DNA of 48,025 bases. It comes from Nitritalea halalkaliphila LW7. GTDB taxonomy: Bacteria > Bacteroidota > Bacteroidia > Cytophagales > Cyclobacteriaceae. The translations under genes were made by a program, and so were the position numbers. This document shows positions 17,705-26,383 of this stretch, in pieces (the stretch's first letter is position 1; every line of letters starts with the position of its first letter). The notes below the pieces were generated by a model, which was not told the origin of the DNA, made no database searches, and was given only the letters and a program-made list of their open reading frames with translations. The stretch lies in NCBI RefSeq assembly GCF_000265075.1, contig NZ_AJYA01000026.1:7257-55281 (forward strand). The letters are read 5' to 3'.

Positions 17705-17737
17705 GAAGCCCTTTTAATTTATAGTTAAAAGGGCTTC
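17705..17737. terminator. Stem-loop between convergent mlaD and peptide B genes
   Basis: GAAGCCCTTTTAA (17705-17717) and TTAAAAGGGCTTC (17725-17737) form a perfect 13-bp stem with a seven-base loop. Its place between two convergent stop codons fits a shared bidirectional terminator, with the T/A runs inside the stem. Confidence 0.75.
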
Positions 17738-17743
17738 GATACA

Positions 17744-17965
17744 TCAGGCTTCTTTTATTGAATTTCCTCCATAGGTGTTCATGCCAACAACACCAGATTG
17801 TCCACCACCAGGACTTTCTTTAAACGACGTGTAAGCGTCTTTTACAGCGCACCACGCTTTTTTTGTTAAGACTCCAAAACTGTGAAAGATTGAGCCTCCT
17901 CCCACTATTGTATTGGACTCCGACTCGGACAGAGGCATTAGCATGCCATTTTCTTGATTTTTCAT
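17744..17965 (-). CDS. Double-glycine-leader peptide (peptide B)
   Basis: 73-residue precursor. The leader MLMPLSESESNTIVGGG has the L-S-x-x-E-x-x-x-I-x-G-G layout of peptides processed by C39 exporters, with Gly at 22-24. The predicted mature part of about 50 residues has a single Cys (C39), an amphipathic stretch (FHSFGVLTKKAWCAVKDAYT) and a flexible Gly/Ser-rich tail (GGGQSGVVGMNTYGG). It is the last gene of a three-gene unit with the CPBP-like protein and peptide A. The function is not known; bacteriocin-like or signalling roles are both open. Confidence 0.65.
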   Translation of the reverse strand: MKNQENGMLMPLSESESNTIVGGGSIFHSFGVLTKKAWCAVKDAYTSFKESPGGGQSGVVGMNTYGGNSIKEA

Positions 17966-17981
17966 AAAAATTTAAGTTTTT

Positions 17982-18662
17982 CTAATTTGCTATCCAAAAG
18001 GATGCAAGCATAAGTAATAAAAATACAAATTGAACGACAGTACGATGGAGCACCGCTAGCCAAAATCCATGGCGAAGATGGGTAATGCCTGTAAATATTC
18101 CAGAGCATACGAGTTGAATCGCTACAATCGAGATAGCCGCATGGGATAAACCAAGCTCATGTTCGGGGAGTAGCAATAGGCGTATGCCGGCATAGTAGAG
18201 TGCACTACCGATTATACTGTAAAAAGTCCAATCGTAAAGTCGTTTTGAAACTGCCAAAGACCCTAAAAAAAGTAGTAGCCCGGCAGCGAGTACCTGTTCC
18301 TGCAGTGACGCATCCAGTAAAATGGTTGCGACAAAAAAGAGGGCTGCCGCAGCACCTGAATACCACAGGAATTTGCGCGCATGCAAATAAGCACGTAGCA
18401 GAAACTCATCCAAAGGAATCCAAAGTAACCCGATACAGATAACGACAATATAGGATGTATCCCAAATTTCTTCTTCACTTGTCAGACCTTCTACGCTATC
18501 GATTCCCCCTGTAAGCGAAAGTATACCGATCAAAAAACCCGTTAAAAGCAAGTGAAATCCGATATTTTTAAAATAAGAGGAGTCTAACCCCCGTCTAAGG
18601 TGGCGATATTCAGAAGTAGGGGAAGGGGATTCACGCCAAGATTTAATGATTTCTGCTACCAT
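17982..18662 (-). CDS. CPBP (Abi/Rce1-like) family intramembrane protein
   Basis: 226-residue membrane protein with about seven hydrophobic segments. The CPBP (CaaX protease and bacteriocin-processing) family motifs can be placed, but all are altered: D85-E86-x3-R90 in IPLDEFLLRAYL (normally EExxxR), H195 in SGIFTGITHLRHG (normally FxxxH, with Thr where Phe is expected) and H206 in LAVLHRTVVQ (normally HxxxN). Family members beside bacteriocin genes can act in peptide maturation or self-immunity. It lies between two double-glycine peptide genes, six bases after peptide A and 16 before peptide B. I infer processing of, or immunity to, these peptides; the altered motifs may favour an immunity role. 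Confidence 0.6.
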   Translation of the reverse strand: MVAEIIKSWRESPSPTSEYRHLRRGLDSSYFKNIGFHLLLTGFLIGILSLTGGIDSVEGLTSEEEIWDTSYIVVICIGLLWIPLDEFLLRAYLHARKFLWYSGAAAALFFVATILLDASLQEQVLAAGLLLFLGSLAVSKRLYDWTFYSIIGSALYYAGIRLLLLPEHELGLSHAAISIVAIQLVCSGIFTGITHLRHGFWLAVLHRTVVQFVFLLLMLASFWIAN

Positions 18663-18668
18663 GCTTAT

Positions 18669-18851
18669 TTAATTTTCTTTTATTTCTTCACAAGAACAAG
18701 GCGTTTCATTAAAGCCATCCACAAAATCGTTGATAGCTTGTCTGATGCCTTCAGCTTTGAATAGATAATCCATAAACCTGCCTATATTCCATAGGGTGCC
18801 GCCGTGAATGCTGTGCATTTCTTCTGAATCTAGTTTTTCTACAAATTTCAT
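18669..18851 (-). CDS. Double-glycine-leader peptide (peptide A)
   Basis: 60-residue precursor and first gene of the three-gene minus-strand unit. The leader MKFVEKLDSEEMHSIHGG (residues 1-18) is a short, textbook double-glycine leader. The 42-residue core is amphipathic (WNIGRFMDYLFKAEGIRQAI) with a net negative charge and ends with a C-S-C motif (C52, C54) and an acidic tail. An inverted repeat lies 22 bases upstream of the start. It has no visible sequence similarity to peptide B beyond the leader, nor to the Cys-rich peptide at 452. Confidence 0.65.
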   Translation of the reverse strand: MKFVEKLDSEEMHSIHGGTLWNIGRFMDYLFKAEGIRQAINDFVDGFNETPCSCEEIKEN

Positions 18852-19261
18852 TCTATAAAAATTTAAAAATCCCTACGTTTAAAGGAACGTAGCTTATCCT
18901 AAGGAAGGAAGTCCCACTGCCCGCTAGCAAGGTGTATGGCTTTAGATCCTTGTTTCAAAGAAAGCCTCCTTCCGTGTTCAATCAAGAACGGAAAAGAAAA
19001 AATGGGGCATGGGGGGAATTTTTTGAGCTAGCTCCTCGGTTTCCTTTGTCCCGAAAGGGACGTAGGCACCGCTCCTTCACGGTTATTCGTATGTCCCGCT
19101 TCGTGAGAAAAGCAAGTTTCTCGACTGAAAAAGAAAAGGATTAGGAGAAAAGGAATGATTTTTGGACTTAAATCGTTAATTTAAAAGACTTTTAGACAGT
19201 GGAAGGCAGGGAAATGGGTGAGGGGAGTCTGAAGCAGCGAACAACCTTAAACCATATCATC
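18852..19261. other. Divergent intergenic region, peptide A to aconitase
   Basis: About 410 bases without a believable gene; the frame at 18932-19144 is basic and low-complexity and looks spurious. It contains the inverted repeat at 18873-18892 and a short hairpin GTCCC-GAAA-GGGAC at about 19049-19062. Promoters for both the peptide unit and aconitase must lie here, but no clear TAnnTTTG element was found. Confidence 0.45.
18873..18892. promoter_or_regulatory. Inverted repeat upstream of the peptide operon
   Basis: CTACGTT (18873-18879) and AACGTAG (18886-18892) are perfect 7-base arms around a six-base centre, 21 bases before the peptide A start codon on the minus strand. It could be an operator or a 5'-leader hairpin. 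Confidence 0.45.
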
Positions 19262-22044
19262 ATGAAACAAAATCCTTTTAAGAGTAAGCGAGAACTGGAG
19301 ACGAAAAATGGCCCGCTTACCTACTGGAGTTTGGAGGCCCTGCAAGAAGCCGGCTATCCGATCGAGACATTGCCTTTTTCCATACGTATTCTGCTGGAAA
19401 ATGCCCTAAGGAATTTTGACGATTTCGGGGTGACCGAGGAACATATCAAGACACTGGCCAACTGGTCGCCAGAAGCATCCGATAAGGACATTCCGTTTAA
19501 GCCCGCCCGCGTGCTGATGCAGGATTTTACGGGCGTTCCGGCAGTGGTGGATATCGCCTCGCTGCGTGCGGAAGCGGTGCGCAAGGGCAAGAATGCCGAG
19601 GAAATCAATCCGCTTATTCCAGTGGACCTGGTCATCGACCATTCGGTGCAGGTCGACTATTTTGGCACCCATTATAGCTATAAAAAGAATGTGGATGTCG
19701 AATACGAACGGAATGGTGAGCGCTACCAGTTTTTAAAGTGGGCGCAAAAGGCTTTTGATAACTTTTCAGTGGTGCCTCCCGGCATGGGCATCTGTCATCA
19801 GGTTAACTTGGAGTACCTCGCGCAGGGGGTAATCGCCCGTGATGGTGCCGTCTTTCCCGATACATTAGTGGGCACTGACTCCCATACGCCGATGGTCAAT
19901 GGTATCGGCGTAGTGGCTTGGGGTGTGGGCGGTATCGAAGCCGAGGCCGCGATCCTTGGGCAGCCGATCTATTTTATCTTGCCAGAAGTGGTGGGCCTTA
20001 AATTAAGTGGGAGCCTGCCCCTCGGAACTACGGCCACGGACATGGTGCTGACCATCACCCAACTTTTACGGGAACATGGCGTGGTGGGCAAGTTCGTAGA
20101 GGTTTTTGGCCTGGCCTAGACAGCCTCAGCGTCCCGGATCGAGCGACCATTTCGAATATGAGTCCAGAATTCGGCTGTACGGTGACCTTTTTCCCTATCG
20201 ATGAGCGCACGGTAGACTATATGGAGAAGACGAACCGCAGTGCTGAGCAGATCGAGTTAGTCGAAACCTACTGCAAGGCCAATATGCTTTGGCGGGAAAA
20301 TGAGGAGAAAATCCGCTACAGCACCGTGGTTTCCTTGAATCTAGACGATGTCGTTCCCACCGTTTCCGGCCCGAAACGTCCACAGGATAAGATTCTCGTG
20401 CGTGAATTTAAAGACAAGTTTCAAGAGCTGCTGCTTGCTAATTATGGCCGTACCTATATTCCCATCGACGATCGGGACAAGGCAGAGGGGCGCTGGCTCG
20501 ATGAGGGGGGCTCTCAGATGCCTACCGCGAGTAGTCAGGCGCCAGCCGCTGTGGAATACGAAACGAAGGTGAAGGATGGGCTTAAAACAGTCATCGTCAA
20601 GCTACATAATGAGAAATTCGCCTTATATGATGGTTCGGTCGTGATCGCTGCGATAACCTCCTGCACGAATACATCGAATCCATCCGTCATGTTAGGGGCC
20701 GGCCTGGTGGCCAAAAAAGCCCGCGAGCATGGCTTGGATGTAAAGCCCTGGGTGAAGACCTCCCTGGCTCCCGGTTCTAAGGTGGTGACCGATTACCTTG
20801 AAAAATCCGGTTTACTGGATGATTTAGAGGCACTTCGCTTCCATGTGGTAGGCTACGGTTGCACCTCTTGTATCGGGAATTCTGGACCGCTGCCCGTGCA
20901 TATCGCCAAAGCCGTGGAGGAAAATGATTTGGTGGTCAGCTCGGTGCTGTCTGGCAACAGGAACTTTGAGGCACGTGTGCACCCACAGGTAAAGATGAAC
21001 TTCCTCATGTCGCCCATGCTGGTGGTGGCCTATGCGCTGGCAGGCCGCGTGGACATCGATCTGAATGAGGAGCCCATCGGGTATGATCCGAACTTACAAC
21101 CGGTATACCTGAAGGATATTTGGCCTTCGAATGAGGAAATCCACGAGCAGATGCGCAAGGTGCTCAGTCCAGAGGACTATGCCCGCTCTTATGGGGAGAT
21201 TTTCGAAGGAAATGAACAGTGGAAGGCGCTGGATGCCCCTAAAGATGCTGTTTATCAGTGGGATGAGTCCAGTACCTACATCAAGGAGGCGCCTTTTTTC
21301 GACGGCATCTCCGAGGAGCCGGCTGCGCCAAAGGACATCGAGGAGGCCCGCGTTTTACTGGTTTTAGGGGACTCTATCACCACCGACCATATCTCTCCAG
21401 CAGGCTCTTTTAAGCCAGATAGTCCAGCGGGTCGCTACCTACAAGAGCGCGGCGTAGACCCTAAAGATTTTAATAGCTACGGATCGCGCAGGGGAAATGA
21501 TGAGGTCATGACTCGCGGGACCTTTGCGAATGTGCGGATTAAGAATGCCTTAGCCAAGCAGGAGGGAGGCTTTACCCGTCTCTTGCCGGATGGTGAGGAA
21601 ATGCCTGTTTATGATGCCGCCATGCAGTATCGGGAGCAGGGTACCCCGCTGATTGTTTTGGCGGGCAAGGAATACGGTTCCGGATCCTCCCGCGACTGGG
21701 CCGCTAAGGGGACTAATTTGCTGGGTATCCGTATGGTGCTGGCTGAATCCTACGAGCGCATCCACCGCAGTAATTTGGTGGGGATGGGCGTGCTCCCTGT
21801 ACAATATATGGAGGGAGAGTCGGCAGAAAAGTTGGGCCTGACAGGTGAAGAATCCTTTACGGTGACCGGTATAGCGGAGGGGCTTTCGCCCCAAAAGGTA
21901 CTGGAGGTGAAGGCTGTAGCTGCTGATGGTTCAAGTAAAACCTTCCAGGTGCGCTGCCGCTTAGATTCTCAGATAGAAGTGGCCTATTACACCCATGGAG
22001 GCATCTTGCATTATGTGCTTCGCCAGTTTTTAGCTAAGGACTAA
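19262..22044 (+). CDS. acnA: Aconitate hydratase A (single-base frame break)
   Basis: TCA-cycle enzyme that isomerises citrate to isocitrate with a [4Fe-4S] cluster. The ATG at 19262 ([17 protein letters not shown]) is the likely start. Cluster ligands are in [10 protein letters not shown] and [14 protein letters not shown]. Other family blocks include [29 protein letters not shown] and the swivelling-domain segments [24 protein letters not shown] and [12 protein letters not shown]. The frame breaks at about 20109: VFGLA-stop should read [20 protein letters not shown], restored by one C (GGCCCTGGC). Joined length is about 927 residues, normal for AcnA. A central enzyme with all catalytic residues kept is unlikely to be a real pseudogene. 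Confidence 0.92.
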
Positions 22045-22103
22045 GAAGTAGCGACTTGCTGGGCGGGCTCCTGGAGCGTAGTGGCTCAAGTGCTAACTAG
22101 CGC

Positions 22104-22143
22104 ATGTCCGGTTGGGGTGTAAGGCCCGAATCGGACATTTTTT
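22104..22143 (+). terminator. Intrinsic terminator after acnA
   Basis: ATGTCCG (22104-22110) pairs with CGGACAT (22132-22138). The stem extends inward through GTT/AAT and GGG/CCC with one mismatch, and a T run follows. It overlaps the end of the convergent hypothetical gene. Confidence 0.75.
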
Positions 22144-22540
22144 ATGTACTTACCTGCCTGAGGTAAAGAAAACGGTCCTTCCAAATGGTCAGGTAGAGGA
22201 TGAGGTAGCCGATAATGAGTGTGGTAGGCAGAAGAAAAAGTGGATTTTTGGTTTTATAGGTCAAGTAAAGGCCGACCAAGGTGAAAATAAGAAGGGCTGC
22301 ACGGATGAGTTTGCGCAGCACAGTGTGAATCTCATAGGTAGCCCCATCTTCTAAACGCTCAAAAGGGTATTCCGGGCTGCTGCACCAGTCCTGATGCACG
22401 CGGAGACTTTCCCCGGCCTGCAGGGAAATTTCTTGTTTCATTCGATCAAAAGCCAGCCGCCGACTGCCTTTGCTGACCTGTAGGGCATTCACATTCTCTA
22501 GCGCCTTGGTACGTACCAGGGTGATGGTTTTTTCTTGCAT
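22142..22540 (-). CDS. Hypothetical small membrane protein
   Basis: 132-residue protein not recognised as a named family. The N-terminal 75 residues are soluble and polar (MQEKTITLVRTKALENVNAL...). Two hydrophobic segments follow, IRAALLIFTLVGLYLTY and PLFLLPTTLIIGYLILYLTI, separated by a short KTKNP turn, and the protein ends WKDRFLYLRQVST. It is convergent with acnA and divergent from the glycosyltransferase gene at 22666. The 125-base gap to that gene shows nothing clear. Coding character is reasonable, but the role is unknown. Confidence 0.6.
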   Translation of the reverse strand: MQEKTITLVRTKALENVNALQVSKGSRRLAFDRMKQEISLQAGESLRVHQDWCSSPEYPFERLEDGATYEIHTVLRKLIRAALLIFTLVGLYLTYKTKNPLFLLPTTLIIGYLILYLTIWKDRFLYLRQVST

Positions 22541-22665
22541 ATCTGCTCAATCAAAAGAGTAAAGTCGAAGATACCCTTTAATATACGAGCGCGCCACATA
22601 TTTTTAAGCAGATAAAGGGGATTTTCGAAATAATTTTATACTTTCAAGGCTGTAAAGCCCCCAGC

Positions 22666-23940
22666 ATGAGTACCACAATCTTAACCCTTTTCGCCCTTCC
22701 ATGGTTGTTTTTTGCCTTTTTATACCCCCTCATGCAGGGCCTCTATCGGGTGCGAAAAACTCATTTTGACCGAAGGTCAAATTTCACCTCTCTTCAATTT
22801 CAGGCCGATACAGCTGTCGCGGCTGCTGCTACCCCGCCCAGCATCGCCTGTGTCATCACGGCCTATAAAGAAGGGCATGTGGCACTTCCGCTGATCGAGT
22901 CCCTTCGTAGGCAGCGGTATGGGGAACAAAATTTTCATATCTACCTTGTCGCCGATCGCTGCGTATCCGCAGATTTACCAGCCTCGGATGCGCGACTAAC
23001 GGTCATCGAGCCAGAGGAGCCCTTGGATTCGAAACTAAAGTCCCTCCATGCCGCCAGCCAAGCTTTTCGGTCAGAACATCATGCTGTTCTGGTGCTGGAT
23101 CCCGACAATTTAGCGCATCCTCAGGCGCTGGAAGCCTTAGCGGAAGCCTTTTCTGCTGGCTTCGAGGCGGTTCAGGGAAATCGGGTGGCTAAAAACATGG
23201 ACACCAAAATAGCCGCTTTGGATGCGCTGGGAGAGCTGTATTACACCTACCACCAGCGTTTCCTGCCCTATAAACTGGGTAGCTCAGCCACCATCGCCGG
23301 CTCAGGAATGCTAATCGAACGTCATTTTTTCCAAAACTACCTGGACCGCCTGCTGTCCACCGAAGGGGTGGTGCTGGCAGAGGATAAGTTGCTGCAGATG
23401 CAACTGGTGGAAAGTGGCCGGCGCATCGCTTTTCAGGAGCGCGCCTTGATCTTCGATGAAAAAAGTACCAGCGGTGCCCAGGTGCAGCGGCAGCGGACAC
23501 GCTGGCTAAAGTCTTATTTCGATCATGTAGGCGATGTTATCCGTTTAGGATGCGCCTGTTGGCGCAAAGGCGACCGAGGAGGGGCCTTTTTCGCGCTGAT
23601 GATCGCTACACCCCCTTTTGTGTTTTTAGTGGGGGGACTGGCCTTATGGACCTTGGTGTCTCTGCTCGGTGTTCCCACACTTTTACCGCTTTTTGGGCTG
23701 GCTTGGTTGGCCTTTTTAGGTGGCTGGGTGATAGCCCTGAGGGGCTTGCACGCACCTCCAATCCTTTGGGAAGCCCTGCCTTGGATCCCGATTTTTGCTG
23801 GGAGACAGGTCCTTTCTTTACTGGGCTTTAAGCAGGCCAAGACCGACTTTATGGCCACTTCCCATGATCGGGTGTGGTCCATAGCGGAAGTCTGGAAGAA
23901 GCGCAAAGCCGATTTTAACCATTTAAACTTGGATGCATGA
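22666..23940 (+). CDS. Membrane glycosyltransferase family 2 (processive-type motifs)
   Basis: 424-residue GT2 protein with an N-terminal membrane segment (LFALPWLFFAFLYPLMQGLY) and a C-terminal membrane region (FFALMIATPPFVFLVGGLAL onward). The GT-A core has SIACVITAYKEGHVALPLIE, a DxD-like LVLDPDN, the acidic VVLAEDKLLQM, and Q-x-x-R-W in QRQRTRWLKS. These motifs are shared with cellulose synthase-like and hyaluronan-type enzymes. It probably adds sugars to a lipid-linked or growing glycan at the inner membrane. It overlaps the next glycosyltransferase by four bases (ATGA). The palindrome TTTGACC-GAA-GGTCAAA lies in its codons at 22765-22781. Confidence 0.85.
   Translation: MSTTILTLFALPWLFFAFLYPLMQGLYRVRKTHFDRRSNFTSLQFQADTAVAAAATPPSIACVITAYKEGHVALPLIESLRRQRYGEQNFHIYLVADRCVSADLPASDARLTVIEPEEPLDSKLKSLHAASQAFRSEHHAVLVLDPDNLAHPQALEALAEAFSAGFEAVQGNRVAKNMDTKIAALDALGELYYTYHQRFLPYKLGSSATIAGSGMLIERHFFQNYLDRLLSTEGVVLAEDKLLQMQLVESGRRIAFQERALIFDEKSTSGAQVQRQRTRWLKSYFDHVGDVIRLGCACWRKGDRGGAFFALMIATPPFVFLVGGLALWTLVSLLGVPTLLPLFGLAWLAFLGGWVIALRGLHAPPILWEALPWIPIFAGRQVLSLLGFKQAKTDFMATSHDRVWSIAEVWKKRKADFNHLNLDA
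22765..22781. repeat. Palindrome TTTGACC-GAA-GGTCAAA inside a coding region
   Basis: Perfect 7+3+7 inverted repeat within the glycosyltransferase gene, differing from the 3653-3669 palindrome by one compensated base pair in the stem. Confidence 0.3.
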
Positions 23941-25178
23941 GGTCCCTTGAACAACTTCGGCAGCTTCCCATCGTCATGCTCTCCATGTCGCGCTGGGACA
24001 GCCCGATCTCTTCGGCTTCCTGGTCTCTGGCGCAGGAGTTTGCCAAGCAGCAGCCGGTGTATTATGTAGACTATCCCTATACTTTTCGGGACTTTCAGCG
24101 TGAAAAAGGGCAGCCGGAGTTGGCCCATAGACAGGCGGCGCTGAGCCGTGGCGAGCAGGTACTCCGCGAGGTAGGAGACGCAGCCTTAGGCGGGCGGTTG
24201 AAGGCACTGACACCGCCGCTGATGTGGCCGGTCAACTGGCTTCCGCCCGGGCCTCTCTACCGCTTCGCGCAGAGGAGAAACGACAGGGTCTTGGCGAATT
24301 CTATTCAAGCAGCACTTGCGTCGGAGGGGCATAAGTCTTTCATTTTGTGGAACTCATTTAATCCAATTTACTTATCCACATTCAAAGAATTTCTGCAGCC
24401 TGCCTTGAGCGTTTACCACTCACGCGATGCCATCGGTGCTATTAATGCCTACACGCGTAAGCATGGGGTGGCGGCTGAACTCGCTGCTATCCGGGGAGAT
24501 TACGCCATTAGTTTGGCCTCCTCTGGCGCCTTGGCCCAAGACCTTTCCGCACGTGCTGGCCGCGAGGTGCATGTGTTTGCGAATGGAGGTAATACGGAGC
24601 TTTTCGCCAAAGCCTGGCGGGAGGACTTGCCCTGCCCGTCGGCACTTGCTGGACTGCCTCGGCCGATTATCGGCTACACAGGTAATGTATGTCAGCGCCA
24701 AGATTATGCCTTACTCGAGAAAATCGCCCGGCGCTTTCCGAAGGCCTCCTTGGTATTTGTAGGGCCTCGCGAAGATCATCTGCATACCTCCATTCGGTTA
24801 GCCGATTATCCGAATGTGCACTTTGTCGGCCCTCGTCAGCTGGCCGAGCTGCCGGCCTACCTTAAGCAGATGGACTGTGCGCTGATTCCTTTTGAAAAGA
24901 CCGCATTAACCGCAGGCATTTATCCATTAAAAATCAATGAATATCTGGCAGCGGGCAGGGCCGTGGTGAGCACGAATTTCTCTGTGGACATTGCTGGTTT
25001 TGCAGATGCTATTTATTTGGCAGAAGACCATGAAGCCTTTTTGGAGGCTTTGCCGAAGGCCATCGCCGACCAGTCTCCCGAAGCCATCCAGGCGCGCTAT
25101 GCCCGAGCTTCTCAAAACTCCTGGACGGCACGTGTCGCACATTTCTGGTCCCTTATCGACACCTTATTTTACCGCTAA
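23937..25178 (+). CDS. Glycosyltransferase family 4-like (GT-B)
   Basis: 413-residue GT-B type glycosyltransferase. The C-terminal nucleotide-sugar half shows PRPIIGYTGNVCQRQDYALL, then FPKASLVFVGPRE, NVHFVGPRQLAELPAYL and the acceptor/donor loop KINEYLAAGRAVVSTNF, typical of this group. There are no membrane helices. The N-terminal half (PIVMLSMSRWDSPISSAS) matches a variant found in exopolysaccharide loci. The start ATG overlaps the upstream stop (ATGA), so it is translationally coupled to the GT2 gene, and another GT2 gene follows 10 bases after its stop. Sugar donor and acceptor cannot be told. Confidence 0.82.
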   Translation: MRSLEQLRQLPIVMLSMSRWDSPISSASWSLAQEFAKQQPVYYVDYPYTFRDFQREKGQPELAHRQAALSRGEQVLREVGDAALGGRLKALTPPLMWPVNWLPPGPLYRFAQRRNDRVLANSIQAALASEGHKSFILWNSFNPIYLSTFKEFLQPALSVYHSRDAIGAINAYTRKHGVAAELAAIRGDYAISLASSGALAQDLSARAGREVHVFANGGNTELFAKAWREDLPCPSALAGLPRPIIGYTGNVCQRQDYALLEKIARRFPKASLVFVGPREDHLHTSIRLADYPNVHFVGPRQLAELPAYLKQMDCALIPFEKTALTAGIYPLKINEYLAAGRAVVSTNFSVDIAGFADAIYLAEDHEAFLEALPKAIADQSPEAIQARYARASQNSWTARVAHFWSLIDTLFYR

Positions 25179-25188
25179 TCTTACTCCT

Positions 25189-26355
25189 ATGGAATTTCTT
25201 TTCTTTCTTTCTTTGGCGATTTTAGTGTACACCTATTTGGGGTACGGCCTGCTGATCACCGTACTGGCGAAAATGAAGGGCAAGCCCGAGGAGGCCCCCT
25301 TACCCGAGCCACTGCCTTTTGTGAGCGTCATCGTGCCCTGTTTTAACGAAGGTCCTGACCTGCGGTCAAAAGTACATAATACCCTTGCGCTCGATTATCC
25401 GGAAGACAGGCGGGAGTTGATTTTCATCTGTGATGGTAGCGATGATGGTTCCGAGGCCATTCCAGCCTCTTTTCCTGAGGTGACAACGCTCTTTTCTCCC
25501 GAGCGTAGGGGAAAATTGGCGGCGATGAAGCGAGCTGTGGAGTATGCGAAAGGAGAGATTTTGGTCTTTTGCGATGCGAACACGGTCTTAAACCCTGAGG
25601 CCATAAAGGCGCTGGTGCGCCCCTACGCAGACCCCCAGGTGGGCGCTGTGACGGGTGAAAAATACATTTTGGTGGATGAAGGCGACGCTGCCAGCAGCAA
25701 AGGCGAGGGCGTGTACTGGAAGTATGAGTCTTTTCTGAAGCGAATGGATGCCCAGTGGAACACCTTAGTGGGCGGTGCAGGGGAGTTGATGTCCTATCGC
25801 CGCTCCTGCTTCGAGTTTTTGCCGGATGATACGATTTTGGATGATTTTATGCTGACGATGAAAATCGCCGAAAAAGGCAATCGGGTGCTTTATATTCCTG
25901 AGGCGCGTGCTTCAGAGTATGCGAGTGCGAATGTAGAGGAAGAGCTTAAGCGTAAAATTCGTATTGCGGCGGGTGGCTGGCAAAGCATCAGTCGTTTGCC
26001 GCTGGCGGCAAATCCTTTTCACGATTTCAAATTATGGTTTCAGTATGTCTCCCACCGGGTGCTTCGCTGGACACTGGCGCCCTTTTTACTGCCTGTTCTT
26101 TTGGTGACGAATGCACTTTTGGTAGTTCAGGGGGCGGGCTGGGGGTACACGCTGTTTTTCATCGGGCAGCTGGCTTTTTATGGTTTAGCCTTTCTTGGAT
26201 ATAGGCTGCGTAACGCTCCCGTTTCGATCAAGGGTTTTTTTGTGCCTTATTATTTCTATGTAATGAATTATGCGGCGGTCTTAGGCTTTTTCCGGTGGCT
26301 GAAAAAAGCGCAGCCCGCCACCTGGGAGCGTGCGAAACGCGCAGGTGGGGGCTGA
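25189..26355 (+). CDS. Membrane glycosyltransferase family 2
   Basis: 388-residue GT2 protein. I start it at ATG 25189 (MEFLFFLSLAILVYTYLGYG) because the open frame upstream only shadows the previous gene. After one membrane segment the catalytic core has FVSVIVPCFNEGPDLRSKV, FICDGSDDGSEAI, VFCDANTVLNPEA (the metal-binding acidic site), GGAGELMSYRRSC and DDTILDDFMLTMKI. The terminal motif reads RKIRIAAGGWQS in place of QxxRW. The C-terminus has three to four membrane helices. It is the last of three tandem plus-strand glycosyltransferases and faces the LytTR gene. Confidence 0.85.
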   Translation: MEFLFFLSLAILVYTYLGYGLLITVLAKMKGKPEEAPLPEPLPFVSVIVPCFNEGPDLRSKVHNTLALDYPEDRRELIFICDGSDDGSEAIPASFPEVTTLFSPERRGKLAAMKRAVEYAKGEILVFCDANTVLNPEAIKALVRPYADPQVGAVTGEKYILVDEGDAASSKGEGVYWKYESFLKRMDAQWNTLVGGAGELMSYRRSCFEFLPDDTILDDFMLTMKIAEKGNRVLYIPEARASEYASANVEEELKRKIRIAAGGWQSISRLPLAANPFHDFKLWFQYVSHRVLRWTLAPFLLPVLLVTNALLVVQGAGWGYTLFFIGQLAFYGLAFLGYRLRNAPVSIKGFFVPYYFYVMNYAAVLGFFRWLKKAQPATWERAKRAGGG

Positions 26356-26383
26356 AACCTGCCTGATAAGAAGCGTAAGGTGT

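Noticed and set aside
19049..19062. GTCCC-GAAA-GGGAC hairpin as part of a riboswitch before aconitase
   Set aside because: It is a single short hairpin; I could not fit the surrounding sequence to a known riboswitch layout.
18932..19144. 70-codon plus-strand frame before aconitase
   Set aside because: Very basic, low-complexity composition, no ribosome binding site and no family resemblance; it lies in a region expected to carry promoters.
19262..22044. Aconitase as two separate genes or programmed frameshift
   Set aside because: No slippery sequence or stimulatory structure is apparent, the same one-base pattern occurs in many unrelated genes, and one added C restores a full-length enzyme.
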